The position numbers and the translations under genes were made by a program. Source: Streptomyces niger (GTDB lineage Bacteria > Actinomycetota > Actinomycetes > Streptomycetales > Streptomycetaceae). Taken from it: a stretch of DNA of 64,000 nucleotides. Of the stretch, positions 1 through 7,903 are shown one piece after another; positions within the stretch are counted from its first letter, which is position 1; each line of letters opens with the position of its first letter. The notes beneath the pieces were generated by a model. The model was not told the origin of the DNA, did no database searches, and saw only the letters and a program-made list of their open reading frames with translations. The stretch is taken from contig NZ_JOFQ01000027.1 in NCBI RefSeq assembly GCF_000718305.1, positions 1 through 64,000 of the forward strand. The letters are read 5' to 3'.

Positions 1-132
1 AGCCGCATCCATCCGTATCCGTTCCCGTGCCGCCTGCTCCTGCGGCCTCAGTCCTCCCCCTTGCGCATACCGCATAGCAACGGCATACCGCGGACACCCA
101 CCGACGTCACTCCCGACAACGCAGCGGAAAGG

Positions 133-804
133 TCAGTAGGCGATGACGCGGGCCAAGGCGAAGCCGTCGTAGCCCTTGCTGCCGACCGTCTGCAGCGCGG
201 TGGCCGACAGTTTCGGGTGCTTGGCCATGAGCTCCAGGAAGCGGCGGGTTCCCTGCACCGTCGGATCGGTGCTGTCGGCTTCGGCGACTTTGCCGCCGCG
301 GACGACGTTGTCGCCGATGATCAGGCTGCCGGGCCGGGTGAGCTTCAGCGACCAGTCGAGGTAGTGGGGGTTGTTGGGCTTGTCGGCATCGATGAAGACC
401 ACGTCGAAGGGCTCGGCACCCTCGGCGACGAGCTTGGCGAGGCTGTCGAGCGCTGGGCCGACGCGGACCTCGGTCCGGTCCGCGAGCCCGGCGCGGTCGA
501 GATTGGCTTTGGCGACTTCGGCGTGGTGGGCGTCGTATTCCAAGGTGATCAGGCGGCCGTCAGCGGGCAGCGCGCGGCCGAGCCAGATGGTGCTGTAGCC
601 GCCGAGGGTACCGATCTCCAGGATGCGGCGAGCGCCCTGTGTCTGAGCGAGGAGGTGCAGCAACTTGCCTTGATTGGGAGTGACGTTGATGCGGGGCAGG
701 CCGGCAGCGTCACTGTCGCGCAGGGCGGCTTCGAGTGCCTCGTCGGCGGGTGCGAGCAGGGAGGAGAAGTAGTCGTCGACTGCGGTCCACTGCTGCTGAG
801 ACAT
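133..804 (-). CDS. SAM-dependent O-methyltransferase (family 3, catechol/caffeoyl-CoA type)
   Basis: A 223-residue cytosolic O-methyltransferase of the divalent-cation-dependent type, which transfers a methyl group from S-adenosylmethionine to a hydroxyl on a small aromatic or catechol-like substrate. Visible motifs are the SAM loop ILEIGTLGGYS (about 61-71), the acidic ribose-binding Glu at about 89 (LITLEYD) and the metal/substrate loop FIDADKPN (about 137-144). Length is normal for the family. The ATG is preceded by AAAGGA at proper spacing. The gene stands alone; its substrate cannot be inferred from the neighbours. Confidence 0.9.
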   Translation of the reverse strand: MSQQQWTAVDDYFSSLLAPADEALEAALRDSDAAGLPRINVTPNQGKLLHLLAQTQGARRILEIGTLGGYSTIWLGRALPADGRLITLEYDAHHAEVAKANLDRAGLADRTEVRVGPALDSLAKLVAEGAEPFDVVFIDADKPNNPHYLDWSLKLTRPGSLIIGDNVVRGGKVAEADSTDPTVQGTRRFLELMAKHPKLSATALQTVGSKGYDGFALARVIAY

Positions 805-940
805 GGAGTCCTTTCCCTTATCCAGTTAGCTTCGCTAAGGAATCTAGCAGAGGGGTCTACGTCGACCCGGCCGCCCCGAACCGGAGCGGGATCGGTGCCT
901 GACCCTACGCTCCTTCTCGCATTCTTGACGAGAGTGCTGA

Positions 941-2011
941 TCACCCTGGCTTTGGATCTTGCTGCGCCTTCGGGTTGACGTTCCCCTCAAGGAGTTCGTT
1001 CATCTCCTTGTACGCCATGGATGCCGCATTGTTGTTCGTGTCGTGAATACGCAGAAGGTAGTTGTACATCACGCTCACGCACTTGTCGCGACTGCGATAG
1101 GCGGCATCATCGGTGAGTTGCAGGTTGGGTGAGATTTCCTTGATCGTGCCGTCGGCATTGGTGTAGAGCGGATGCCAGAGGAGCTCGACGGCCGGGTTGA
1201 GCTTCTGGATGATGCGCAATTGCGGGATCTCTTGCGCGATGAGAACGCTGTCCGGGTTGTAGGCCCGCAGGAAGACGTGCACCGGGCCGGTCGCTCGCTC
1301 GACGAACGCGCGGGAGAGCACGTTCCACAAAGGTGCCTGCAGCTTCCAGTTGGCGTGCAGCTCCAACTGGTCGACGATCTTCCCGAGCCGGGTGAACTCC
1401 AGAGAAGTGTGCCCCTTCGACTGCGCGTACTTGCTCACGTCGAAGCCACCCGACCAGAGCGCCATTGTGGGCGTGGTGACCCGGAGATGGTCGCCCACGA
1501 GATTGACCAGTTCCCGGTACCAACTGTTCGAGGCGCGGCGGGCACGTCTCTCGGCTGGGTCGATGGACGTGTCGGCCGATTCCTGATTCAGCTGATCCTG
1601 TTCGACGAGGCCACCGAGAACGAGTTGCCAGGCATTCTCCGTCACTTCGGAGGGGAAGCCGCCCTTCTGCATCAGCTCCTGGAACAGCGGCCATTCCGGG
1701 TGGTCATTCGCCTTGGTTGCGAAATGCTCCTTGGGCGCGTTGGCCGTCGGCTTACGACGTTGCACCGTGCGGGGTGCCGAAGCGTCGCCGGCGCCGGGGC
1801 CGGGGGTTCGGCCAGGAAGTCTCGTCCGCAGAGTGCGGGCCACCGCGGAGTTCCCTGCTGATCGCTGCAACGACATCAGGTCGTCCGGCGTCAATCCGCT
1901 CGAATGGCTGGTGGCCTGCTCCGTCGCCCGCTCGTGTACCGGCAGCCGAGGCTGATGGGCCACGCCTTCCTGCTTTGCCGCAGCGTTCACGACTTGCTCC
2001 CGCTCGTGCAC
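941..2011 (-). CDS. Putative secreted NADase effector: contractile-injection-type N-terminus plus ADP-ribosyl-cyclase-like domain
   Basis: The N-terminal part carries LMSLQRSAGNSAV, the LQRxAGNxAV signature found at the start of cargo proteins linked to extracellular contractile injection systems in actinobacteria. The C-terminal half resembles the ADP-ribosyl cyclase/CD38 fold: an ALWSGG block, then PLWNVLSRAF...GPVHVFLR, then AQEIPQLR. These line up with human CD38 around Trp125, Trp189 ([21 protein letters not shown]) and catalytic Glu226 (SVEVHNL). The open frame extends upstream to 2143, but GTG at 2011 has GGAAGG seven bases before it and begins with a charged VHEREQ stretch, as such effectors often do, so it is preferred (356 aa). 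In the longer numbering the key residues are W230, W273 and E305. Predicted activity is NAD+ hydrolysis or cyclisation in a target cell. No injection-system genes or obvious immunity gene are adjacent. Confidence 0.6.
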   Translation of the reverse strand: MHEREQVVNAAAKQEGVAHQPRLPVHERATEQATSHSSGLTPDDLMSLQRSAGNSAVARTLRTRLPGRTPGPGAGDASAPRTVQRRKPTANAPKEHFATKANDHPEWPLFQELMQKGGFPSEVTENAWQLVLGGLVEQDQLNQESADTSIDPAERRARRASNSWYRELVNLVGDHLRVTTPTMALWSGGFDVSKYAQSKGHTSLEFTRLGKIVDQLELHANWKLQAPLWNVLSRAFVERATGPVHVFLRAYNPDSVLIAQEIPQLRIIQKLNPAVELLWHPLYTNADGTIKEISPNLQLTDDAAYRSRDKCVSVMYNYLLRIHDTNNNAASMAYKEMNELLEGNVNPKAQQDPKPG

Positions 2012-2170
2012 TCGACCACCTTCCGAGACTCTTGCCGTCTCCGTCTTCCTAGCAGGGCGCCCGGGGTCAGCCAAGTAGCGGAAGGGCAGCGGGACTTGCC
2101 CTGTTGGGCGCACGGGCCAGGTCCGGTAACGCGGCTGCGGCACGCTTCGGTCCGCTGGGCACAGTCACAC

Positions 2171-2235
2171 GCTGCCGTGACAGGTGGCTGCCGTGGCATA
2201 TGGCTGCCGTGACATGTGACTGCCGTGACATATGT
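2171..2235. repeat. Tandem repeat, about 16-17 bp x 4
   Basis: Four imperfect copies of a unit close to GCTGCCGTGACATATG lie directly upstream of the NADase-like gene and before the small gene at 2298. No coding function is seen. The repeats fill the gap between two divergently transcribed genes and could hold promoter elements. Confidence 0.7.
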
Positions 2236-2297
2236 CAGTGCCAGGAGGTGACTCGTGAATCTGCAGGATGAGCTGCCGATCCTCGTAGGCTTACAGC

Positions 2298-2519
2298 ATG
2301 TTCAAATCTCACAAAGTAGGGCAGGACGACTCCTGGGAAGGTGTCGTCACCAAAAGGTCTCGAGGCATGCTCGACGGGTCGAATATGTACCACTTCGTCG
2401 AGGTCAGTCTGGCCGACGGCGAATCGGTGAAGGTCCGCATCAGTCGTCAGCTCTGGAAGTCGATCGCGGTCGGCGATCGCATCGTCAAGCAGCCGGGCAC
2501 CGACCCGGCCAAGGGGTAG
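2298..2519 (+). CDS. Small conserved Streptomyces protein (DUF7489-like)
   Basis: A 73-residue basic/acidic mixed protein with no signal peptide or membrane segment. The core reads SWEGVVTKRSRGMLDGSNMY, followed by a KVRISRQLW segment and a VGDRIVKQ end, a beta-rich pattern seen in small conserved Streptomyces proteins annotated as DUF7489. The function is unknown. The ATG sits 17 bases after an in-frame-independent leader and has no strong ribosome site, but codon bias supports the frame. Confidence 0.6.
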   Translation: MFKSHKVGQDDSWEGVVTKRSRGMLDGSNMYHFVEVSLADGESVKVRISRQLWKSIAVGDRIVKQPGTDPAKG

Positions 2520-2540
2520 CCACGTGGCAGCCCTCCGACG

Positions 2541-2610
2541 ACATGTCCATACCCATACACGTACGCATACACATGCGCATACACATGCGCGTAGACATGC
2601 GCGTAGACAT
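2541..2610. repeat. 12-bp tandem repeat array
   Basis: About five to six copies of a 12-bp unit alternating between CGCATACACATG and CGCGTAGACATG lie between the ends of the 2298 gene and the convergent methyltransferase. The array is not CRISPR-like because there are no spacers. Confidence 0.8.
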
Positions 2611-2646
2611 GCGCATGCGCCACAGTGCTGCCATCGGTGGCTGCTT

Positions 2647-3342
2647 TCAGCAGGATCGCCGCGCGCGGAAGATGTTCGTGGCCACGGGTGAGTCCGGCGC
2701 GCGATCGCGAAGGGTGTCGGTGCCTATAAGACTGAAACCGGTCTCGGTGAGGAGCCTTTCCCGCACCGGGATGTCTAGCACCCAACGGTCCAAGGTGGCG
2801 TCGCTGCCGCCCGGCAGTCGGATGGGGATACGCGCGGAGCGCACTTCCGATTCCGGCGCCTCGCCCGTCGTGTAGTGGGCCAGCGTGCTGAATACCAGAA
2901 GACCGCCAGGGCGAAGCGCCGTGGCGACAGTCGGCAGCAGCTTGCGGGGGTCGGTGAAGTCCACGGCGCCGAAGACCGAGTAACAAGCGTCGAAGGCGCC
3001 GGGGTGGTCCTGCAGGTAGGCGACCGCGTCCGCGCGCACCAGCTCCAGGCGGGCGAGGTGGCCGTACCGCTCGCATCCACGTGCGTGTTGTGCGGGTGAG
3101 CTGTCGATCCCGACCACGCGGGCGGGCCGGAGGGCTCGGGCGATATGGGCAGCATGTCGCGCGCCGCCGGCCCCGAGATCGGCAACCTTCTGTCCGGCGA
3201 CATCTCCCAGGAGCTCGGCGCCAGGGCCGCGGCGCTGGTACCAGTCCCAGTGCAGGCGGTCGGGGACATCGGTCTCACCATGGCGGCCGTAGTGGTGCCA
3301 CAGGTCCGGCTCGCCGGCGGGGGAAGGCGATGATGAAGTCAC
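2647..3342 (-). CDS. Class I SAM-dependent methyltransferase
   Basis: A 231-residue Rossmann methyltransferase. Motif I VADLGAGGARHAAHIA (about 53-68) binds SAM, the acidic residue ending motif II is in VVGIDSS (about 76-82), and the post-II block reads LELVRADAVAYL. The open frame continues to 3714, but that extension is low-complexity sequence translated from repeats. GTG at 3342 follows AGGA with eight-base spacing and is chosen as the start. The substrate is unknown; the fold and length are those of small-molecule methyltransferases. Confidence 0.8.
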   Translation of the reverse strand: MTSSSPSPAGEPDLWHHYGRHGETDVPDRLHWDWYQRRGPGAELLGDVAGQKVADLGAGGARHAAHIARALRPARVVGIDSSPAQHARGCERYGHLARLELVRADAVAYLQDHPGAFDACYSVFGAVDFTDPRKLLPTVATALRPGGLLVFSTLAHYTTGEAPESEVRSARIPIRLPGGSDATLDRWVLDIPVRERLLTETGFSLIGTDTLRDRAPDSPVATNIFRARRSC

Positions 3343-3856
3343 AGGCCCATCCTGTCGGGCCCATGCCATCGGACCCGACCCATCGGCCCGTCCCATCGAC
3401 CCGTCCCGTCGGGCCCATCCCCTCGGCCCCGTCCCATCGGGCCGATCCCGTCGAGCCCACATCCGGCCGCGGGTCCGCCTGCGTCGATTCATCCGTACGG
3501 CGATACGAGACCAGCCGCCCACGTGCGGACACGGCCCGCTCGGAGCACAGCCGGCCCGGAGAACGGCCCGCTCAGAAGACGCTCCACCCAAAGCACGACC
3601 CGTCCCGGAAGACACCCCGCCCGAAGCACGACCCGCCCCGGAAGACGGCCCGCTCGGAGTACGGCCCGCTCGGAGAGGGCTCGCGCGGGTCAGTGACGAG
3701 TGACGGTCGTTCACGGCCCCTGAAGGACCAACAACCCTGACGACTCCGACGCCCCCGGCAGCTCTTGCGACTCCGGCAGCTTGGACTACTCCGGCAACTC
3801 CGACGACTCTGACGGGCCTGACGGCTTTGGCAGCTGCGAGTTTCGGCGGTTGTGAG
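3343..3856. repeat. Intergenic low-complexity region with three short-repeat families
   Basis: No gene is supported in these 514 bases between a methyltransferase and a TetR gene whose promoters point away. Three repeat types occur in order: about 3360-3465, runs of CCCATCGG(N)CCCG of 10-11 bp; about 3530-3690, degenerate copies built on GAAGACGGCCCGCTCGGAG; about 3738-3845, copies of GACTCCGGC-type 9-12 bp units. Open frames through this region translate to repetitive peptides and are treated as artefacts. Confidence 0.7.
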
Positions 3857-4432
3857 TCACGGGGAGGTGGCTTCCCAGGCCGCTTCGATCATTCGGAAAA
3901 TCTCGTCCACCGCGGCATCTGGGTCGGCCGCCTCGCGGGCCAGCGAATAGGCGTCGATCGCGAACCTCGCGATCGTTCGACAGGCCGTTGTGGACCGTGA
4001 CAGGTCGGGATCGGCGGCGATGGCCGTTGCCAGCGACTCTGCATGGCGCAGCCTCATCGACTCCTCGTACTCCCGCAACGCAGGTGATTCGTCGATCATG
4101 CGCCATATCGGCGCTGCGCTGTCCGCCGTGCAGTGTCGTACCAGGGCGTGGACCTCACGGCGCAGCGCGGGGATGAGCGGCTCGTGCGGCGCCCGGTCGG
4201 TTACCGCCCGCATGAGGCGTTGCTCGAAGTCCTGATCTTGCTCGAACACCAGGGCCTCTTTCGAGGCGAAGTGGGAGAAGAGCGTAGTGACGGCCACGTC
4301 GGCTTCGGCGGCCACCTCGCGGATGCCCACCGCGTCGTACCCGCGTTCCAGGAAGAGCCGCAGGGCGGTGTCAGCGATCTTCTGGCGGGTCGCGGCCTTC
4401 TTACGCTCACGGCGTCCGGGCGGCATGGTCAT
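3857..4432 (-). CDS. TetR/AcrR family transcriptional regulator
   Basis: A 191-residue one-component repressor. The N-terminal DNA-binding domain (about 12-62) has the classic TetR sequence, with VGIREVAAEADVAVTTLFSHF as recognition helices, followed by a variable ligand-binding domain. It is divergent from the oxidoreductase at 4491 with only 58 bases between them, and a palindrome lies in that gap, so it probably represses that gene and its own. The inducer is unknown. Confidence 0.88.
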   Translation of the reverse strand: MTMPPGRRERKKAATRQKIADTALRLFLERGYDAVGIREVAAEADVAVTTLFSHFASKEALVFEQDQDFEQRLMRAVTDRAPHEPLIPALRREVHALVRHCTADSAAPIWRMIDESPALREYEESMRLRHAESLATAIAADPDLSRSTTACRTIARFAIDAYSLAREAADPDAAVDEIFRMIEAAWEATSP

Positions 4433-4475
4433 GTCCGGACACTATCAGGTAGGAAGGTGAAGCAGTTCCGAAAAG

Positions 4476-4486
4476 CTAACCGTTAG
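4476..4486. promoter_or_regulatory. Candidate TetR operator palindrome
   Basis: CTAAC-C-GTTAG is a perfect 5-bp inverted repeat around one base in the short gap between the divergent TetR and oxidoreductase genes. It lies 4 bases before the upstream ATG at 4491, a position where bound repressor would block the oxidoreductase start. It fits the usual TetR autoregulation layout; binding is inferred. Confidence 0.5.
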
Positions 4487-4490
4487 TGCT

Positions 4491-5396
4491 ATGTTCGGCT
4501 GCATGAAGAAGATGAACTTCGCCGAGTTCGGCGGTCCGGACGTTTTGCAGCTCATAGACGCCGAGGAGCCCCACGCAGGCCCCGGCCAGATACGCATCGC
4601 CGTGCGGGCGGCGGGCGTGAACCCCGTCGACTGGAGGATCCGTGAAGGCCAGGTCCTGGGAGCCCACCCGACCGAGTTGCCCTCGGGAGTCGGGCTGGAC
4701 GCAGCCGGCGTGGTGGACGAGGTCGGCGAGGGCGTCGAAGGGGTCGAGGTCGGCGACCGGGTGTTCGGTGAAGGCTCCAGCACCTATGCCGAATTCGCCG
4801 TGTTGTCGGCCTGGGCCCGTATGCCTGAGGGCCTGTCCTTCGAGGAGGCGGCCGGGTACCCCTCCGTGATGGAAACCGCGCTGCGCATCATCCGCGAGGT
4901 CGGCGTGCAGCCCGGACAGACGTTGCTGGTCAGCGGCGCGTCCGGAGGAGTCGGCTCGGCGGTGCTGCAGATCGCCCGCGACCGTGGCATCACAGTGATC
5001 GGTACGGCCGGGGCCGCGAACCAGGACTACCTGCGGAGCCTGGGTGCCCTCGCCACGACGTACGGGGAGGGCTGGGTCGAGCGGGTGCGGCGGCTCGGCC
5101 GCGTCGACGCGGCTCTCGACCTGGCCGGTTCGGGCGTGATCCGCGAGCTCGTCGAACTGACCGGGGATCCGCAGAAGGTGGTCTCCATCGCGGATCTCGG
5201 TGCGCCGGATCTCGGTGTCCGCTTCTCCGGTGTGGCCGGGAGCATGCCGGACGCGCTCGCCGAGGCCGCCGACCTGATCTCCCGGAGCAAGCTCCACATC
5301 CCGATCGAGAAGTCCTACTCACTCGCCGAGGCCGCCGCGGCGCACATCGACAGCCAAGCCGGCCACACGCGAGGGCGCCGGGTCATCGTCGTCTGA
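4491..5396 (+). CDS. Zinc-independent NADP-dependent alcohol dehydrogenase/quinone oxidoreductase
   Basis: A 301-residue medium-chain dehydrogenase/reductase of the quinone-oxidoreductase type. The GroES-like N-terminal domain contains AAGVNPVDWRIREG, and the nucleotide-binding loop is VSGASGGVGSAVLQIA (about 147-162). Zinc-ligand cysteines are absent, so it is probably an NADPH-dependent reductase of quinones or enones. The start is uncertain: ATG at 4491 would be nearly leaderless; ATG at 4503 or 4512 gives the more usual MNFAEFGGPDVL beginning. It is likely controlled by the divergent TetR. Confidence 0.85.
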   Translation: MFGCMKKMNFAEFGGPDVLQLIDAEEPHAGPGQIRIAVRAAGVNPVDWRIREGQVLGAHPTELPSGVGLDAAGVVDEVGEGVEGVEVGDRVFGEGSSTYAEFAVLSAWARMPEGLSFEEAAGYPSVMETALRIIREVGVQPGQTLLVSGASGGVGSAVLQIARDRGITVIGTAGAANQDYLRSLGALATTYGEGWVERVRRLGRVDAALDLAGSGVIRELVELTGDPQKVVSIADLGAPDLGVRFSGVAGSMPDALAEAADLISRSKLHIPIEKSYSLAEAAAAHIDSQAGHTRGRRVIVV

Positions 5397-5439
5397 GTCG
5401 GTTCCCGCGCGGTGGCACGCCCCCAACGAGCCGCGCTTC

Positions 5440-5704
5440 TTGGCGGCGGCCGTGACAGCGATCGTAAGTAACAGGGGCAGTGGCAGCGGTCGCGACAGGG
5501 ACAGTAACAGTGGTCGTAACAGGGGCAGTGACAGCAGTCGCGGCAGGGGCCTTGGCGGCGCGGCCTTACGGCGACCATTACGGCGGCCTTGGACAACACA
5601 CCGCGCGGGATCGGTAATACGGGATTAGTAACGCAGGATCGGTAACACGAGATCGGCAACGCAGGATCGGCAACGCGAGATCGGCAACGCAGGATCAGTA
5701 ACGA
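5440..5704. repeat. Intergenic tandem repeats
   Basis: The 311-base gap between two convergent genes holds two repeat blocks and no credible gene. From about 5458 to 5560 there are copies related to GGCAGTGGCAGCGGTCGTAACAG. From about 5615 to 5704 there are four to six copies of a 14-15 bp unit close to GATCGGCAACGCAG. Confidence 0.7.
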
Positions 5705-5707
5705 GGC

Positions 5708-6406
5708 TCAGGACAGGGAGGTCGGCCTACGGGGTGGTGGGACGGCGCGGAGCAGTTCCCACAGGGGTTGTGAACCGGCCGCCCACACGGCCAGGGTGTG
5801 CCGGTCCACGACGTGCAGCCGCTGCTGTTCGGCGAACGTCACGGCCGGCGCGGTCACCCGGCCGTTGGTCACGATCACCGCGACGTCGGCGCCGTGGACC
5901 TGGCGGGCGGTACCGTTCAGCACCTGCAGGTCAGGCGTGCCGACCGCGGAGCCGGCCAGCCCCTTGCGCCGGTGCTTGCACTGGATCACCCAACGCCGGC
6001 CGAAGGGATCGGTGGCCTTCACATCCGCGCCCAGGTCCCCGCCGCCGCCCACCCGCACCGCGTCGCGGCAACCGTCCCGGCGCATCAGGTCCCGTACCGC
6101 TTCCTCGAACCGCGTGTGGTGCAACGCATCGAGTTGCGGCAGCCCGAAGCGGAGCCCCTGGGCACGCACCGCCTCCCACCGGCTCTTTTGCTGTTGCTGG
6201 TAGATCCACCCGCCCGCTGCCAACGCCACGAGGACGCCGGCGAGGACCAGCAGCCACCAGTGGATCAGCAGCCAGTCGACCACGGCCGCCGACAGCGCCA
6301 CGGCCGCGATCGCCGGCACGGCAAGACCGGCAGGGTCGTTCTTCCGCCGCCGGCGTCTGCCCGGCCGCGCAGGCCGCCGCCGCGCCGGCGAGCGCCGGGT
6401 GGTCAT
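5708..6406 (-). CDS. Membrane-anchored Mrr-like restriction endonuclease
   Basis: A 232-residue protein with an Arg-rich N-terminus, two closely spaced hydrophobic segments (about 27-45 and 47-66), and a cytosolic nuclease domain of the Mrr_cat/PD-(D/E)xK type. Catalytic candidates are Glu101/Glu102 in FEEAVRDLM, Asp124 or Asp128 in GDLGADV, and QCK (142-144), the QxK variant typical of Mrr-like nucleases. It probably cleaves modified or foreign DNA at the membrane. It follows the small membrane gene at 6429 by 22 bases, so the two form an operon. Confidence 0.8.
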   Translation of the reverse strand: MTTRRSPARRRPARPGRRRRRKNDPAGLAVPAIAAVALSAAVVDWLLIHWWLLVLAGVLVALAAGGWIYQQQQKSRWEAVRAQGLRFGLPQLDALHHTRFEEAVRDLMRRDGCRDAVRVGGGGDLGADVKATDPFGRRWVIQCKHRRKGLAGSAVGTPDLQVLNGTARQVHGADVAVIVTNGRVTAPAVTFAEQQRLHVVDRHTLAVWAAGSQPLWELLRAVPPPRRPTSLS

Positions 6407-6428
6407 CGCCCCGCCTCCACTCGGGCGT

Positions 6429-6638
6429 TCACCGGCTGGTCTGGGAGATGCCGGAGACGAGTTGGGTCAGAGCGTCCAGGATGCCCTCGCCCAATGCCGT
6501 GGGTGCGATAAGGATGCCCAGCGTGAGCACGATGATCACGGTGAGCTTCTCATCGAACCGGCTCCGCGCCTCCGTACGGCGTCGCAACCGCAGGATGACG
6601 ACGATGGCGAGCAGCAATGCCACGTTGATCGTCAGCAC
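6429..6638 (-). CDS. Small two-span membrane protein
   Basis: A 69-residue protein with a first hydrophobic segment at about 3-16, a charged loop LRRRTEARSRFDEK, and a second segment at about 32-50 (TVIIVLTLGILIAP). It is the first gene of a two-gene operon with the membrane-bound Mrr-like nuclease. The shared membrane location suggests a partner or scaffold role, but no family is recognised. Confidence 0.6.
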   Translation of the reverse strand: MLTINVALLLAIVVILRLRRRTEARSRFDEKLTVIIVLTLGILIAPTALGEGILDALTQLVSGISQTSR

Positions 6639-6874
6639 CGGGCGGCCTCCCCCTCCCCCTTCGGGGCCGTCGCTGGTCGATGACGGCCTCTCAGCCTCCT
6701 TGTGTAGCGCGCCGCAGACGATTGACGGGCCGATTTCCCACTGGATTGACGCAAAGCACTCCCCCTGGCCGGAACCAGCGCCTCGATCTTGGACGGGCCG
6801 GGCTGTCAGGGCTCGCTGATAGCGTGCCGCGGAGTCAGGATCATGGGAGCGCGGAAGAGTGCGGGAGAGCGGCA

Positions 6875-7792
6875 GTGCGGTACGTGCCGGGTCACGAGGT
6901 AGCAGTGCATCGACTGGCGACAGCGCTGCACGGCGTTGCGGGCCGGGCCGTTCAGCACTGGACGGGGATGTGCCACGGGTCGGTGACGGTGGGCCGGCTG
7001 CGGGCGATGCAACACGATTTGCTGGATCATGTGGCGGCCGATGCGCGTGAGGACCCGGAGCTCACCACGTCGTCGGTCCGGAACGCGCTGCTCACCGCGG
7101 CGGAGTGCGCGAACGCGGTGTTGGCGCTCGGCTGTTTCCCCGACGGCGACTGGGACATCCCGTTGCCGCTGGTCGCCGAGGTGCTGACCAGTGACGAGCA
7201 GTCGTACGACGAGGGGCGGGACCCGGCACAAGCGGCGGCCACCGCCGGTACGTGGGTCGATGCGTTCGCCCTGTCTCTGATCAGTGGGATGCTCTGGGAC
7301 TGGGCCAAGATGCTCGGGCCGCTGCTGCGGGACGACTACGCGCCCGCGATCCGGGACGGGGTGCCGTATTCGCGGTGGGAGTCGGTCTCGGCGCCGGCTG
7401 ACCTGGCCGAGATGGACGCGCTCGCCGACTATCTGTACGTGGTGAAGACGGCCCGTTCGCCGTGGGTGGCGCAGGGGCCGGTCCCCGTGCGCAAGCCGGA
7501 TGCCGAACAGCGCGAGCAAGCGGCGAAGCGCCTCGACGCGGCGGGCACGCTGAGCGCCGACCAGCAGCTGTTGCGGGTCCTGCTCGACGACGACCGGCCG
7601 CGGTTCGAGCAAGCCCTCGTCGAGCGGCTGATTGCGCACCGCCGAGGGCTGGAGACCGACCCGGCGGCCCGAAGTCTGCTGCCGGTGCGCACCATCGCCC
7701 GGACGGCGTTGGCCGTCCTCGCGCACGGTTGGACGCTGGGCGTCCGCTCCGACTACCTGCCGACCGGGCTGCTGCGCGCCCCGCACCACTGA
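6875..7792 (+). CDS. Immunity 49 (Imm49)-like protein
   Basis: A 305-residue helical cytosolic protein. Its pattern matches the Imm49 family common in Streptomyces: YAPAIRDGVPYS, DLAEMDALADYL, LRVLLDDDRPRFEQALVERL and a closing ALAVLAHGWTLGVRS. Imm49 proteins were predicted as immunity factors in polymorphic toxin systems, but many Streptomyces copies are orphans of unknown role. The open frame reaches back to 6680; GTG at 6875 has GGGAGA eight bases upstream and begins the conserved part. No toxin gene adjoins it. Confidence 0.62.
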   Translation: MRYVPGHEVAVHRLATALHGVAGRAVQHWTGMCHGSVTVGRLRAMQHDLLDHVAADAREDPELTTSSVRNALLTAAECANAVLALGCFPDGDWDIPLPLVAEVLTSDEQSYDEGRDPAQAAATAGTWVDAFALSLISGMLWDWAKMLGPLLRDDYAPAIRDGVPYSRWESVSAPADLAEMDALADYLYVVKTARSPWVAQGPVPVRKPDAEQREQAAKRLDAAGTLSADQQLLRVLLDDDRPRFEQALVERLIAHRRGLETDPAARSLLPVRTIARTALAVLAHGWTLGVRSDYLPTGLLRAPHH

Positions 7793-7903
7793 GAAGTCCG
7801 ACGAGTTCACGAGCAACGAACGACAACCGACGCCCCAGCAGCCTCTCCGTAGCCTCTCCGTAGAGGCTGAGCGGCCTTCGAGCAGTCTTCGAGCAGTCGA
7901 GCA

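Noticed and set aside
1172..1861. Plus-strand open frame opposite the NADase-like gene
   Set aside because: It is a high-GC shadow with no recognisable protein features.
2541..2610. Possible CRISPR array
   Set aside because: The units are contiguous 12-mers with no spacers and there are no cas genes.
6875..7792. Imm49-like protein as immunity partner of the NADase-like effector
   Set aside because: The genes are 5 kb apart with unrelated genes between, and nothing links Imm49 to NADase toxins here.
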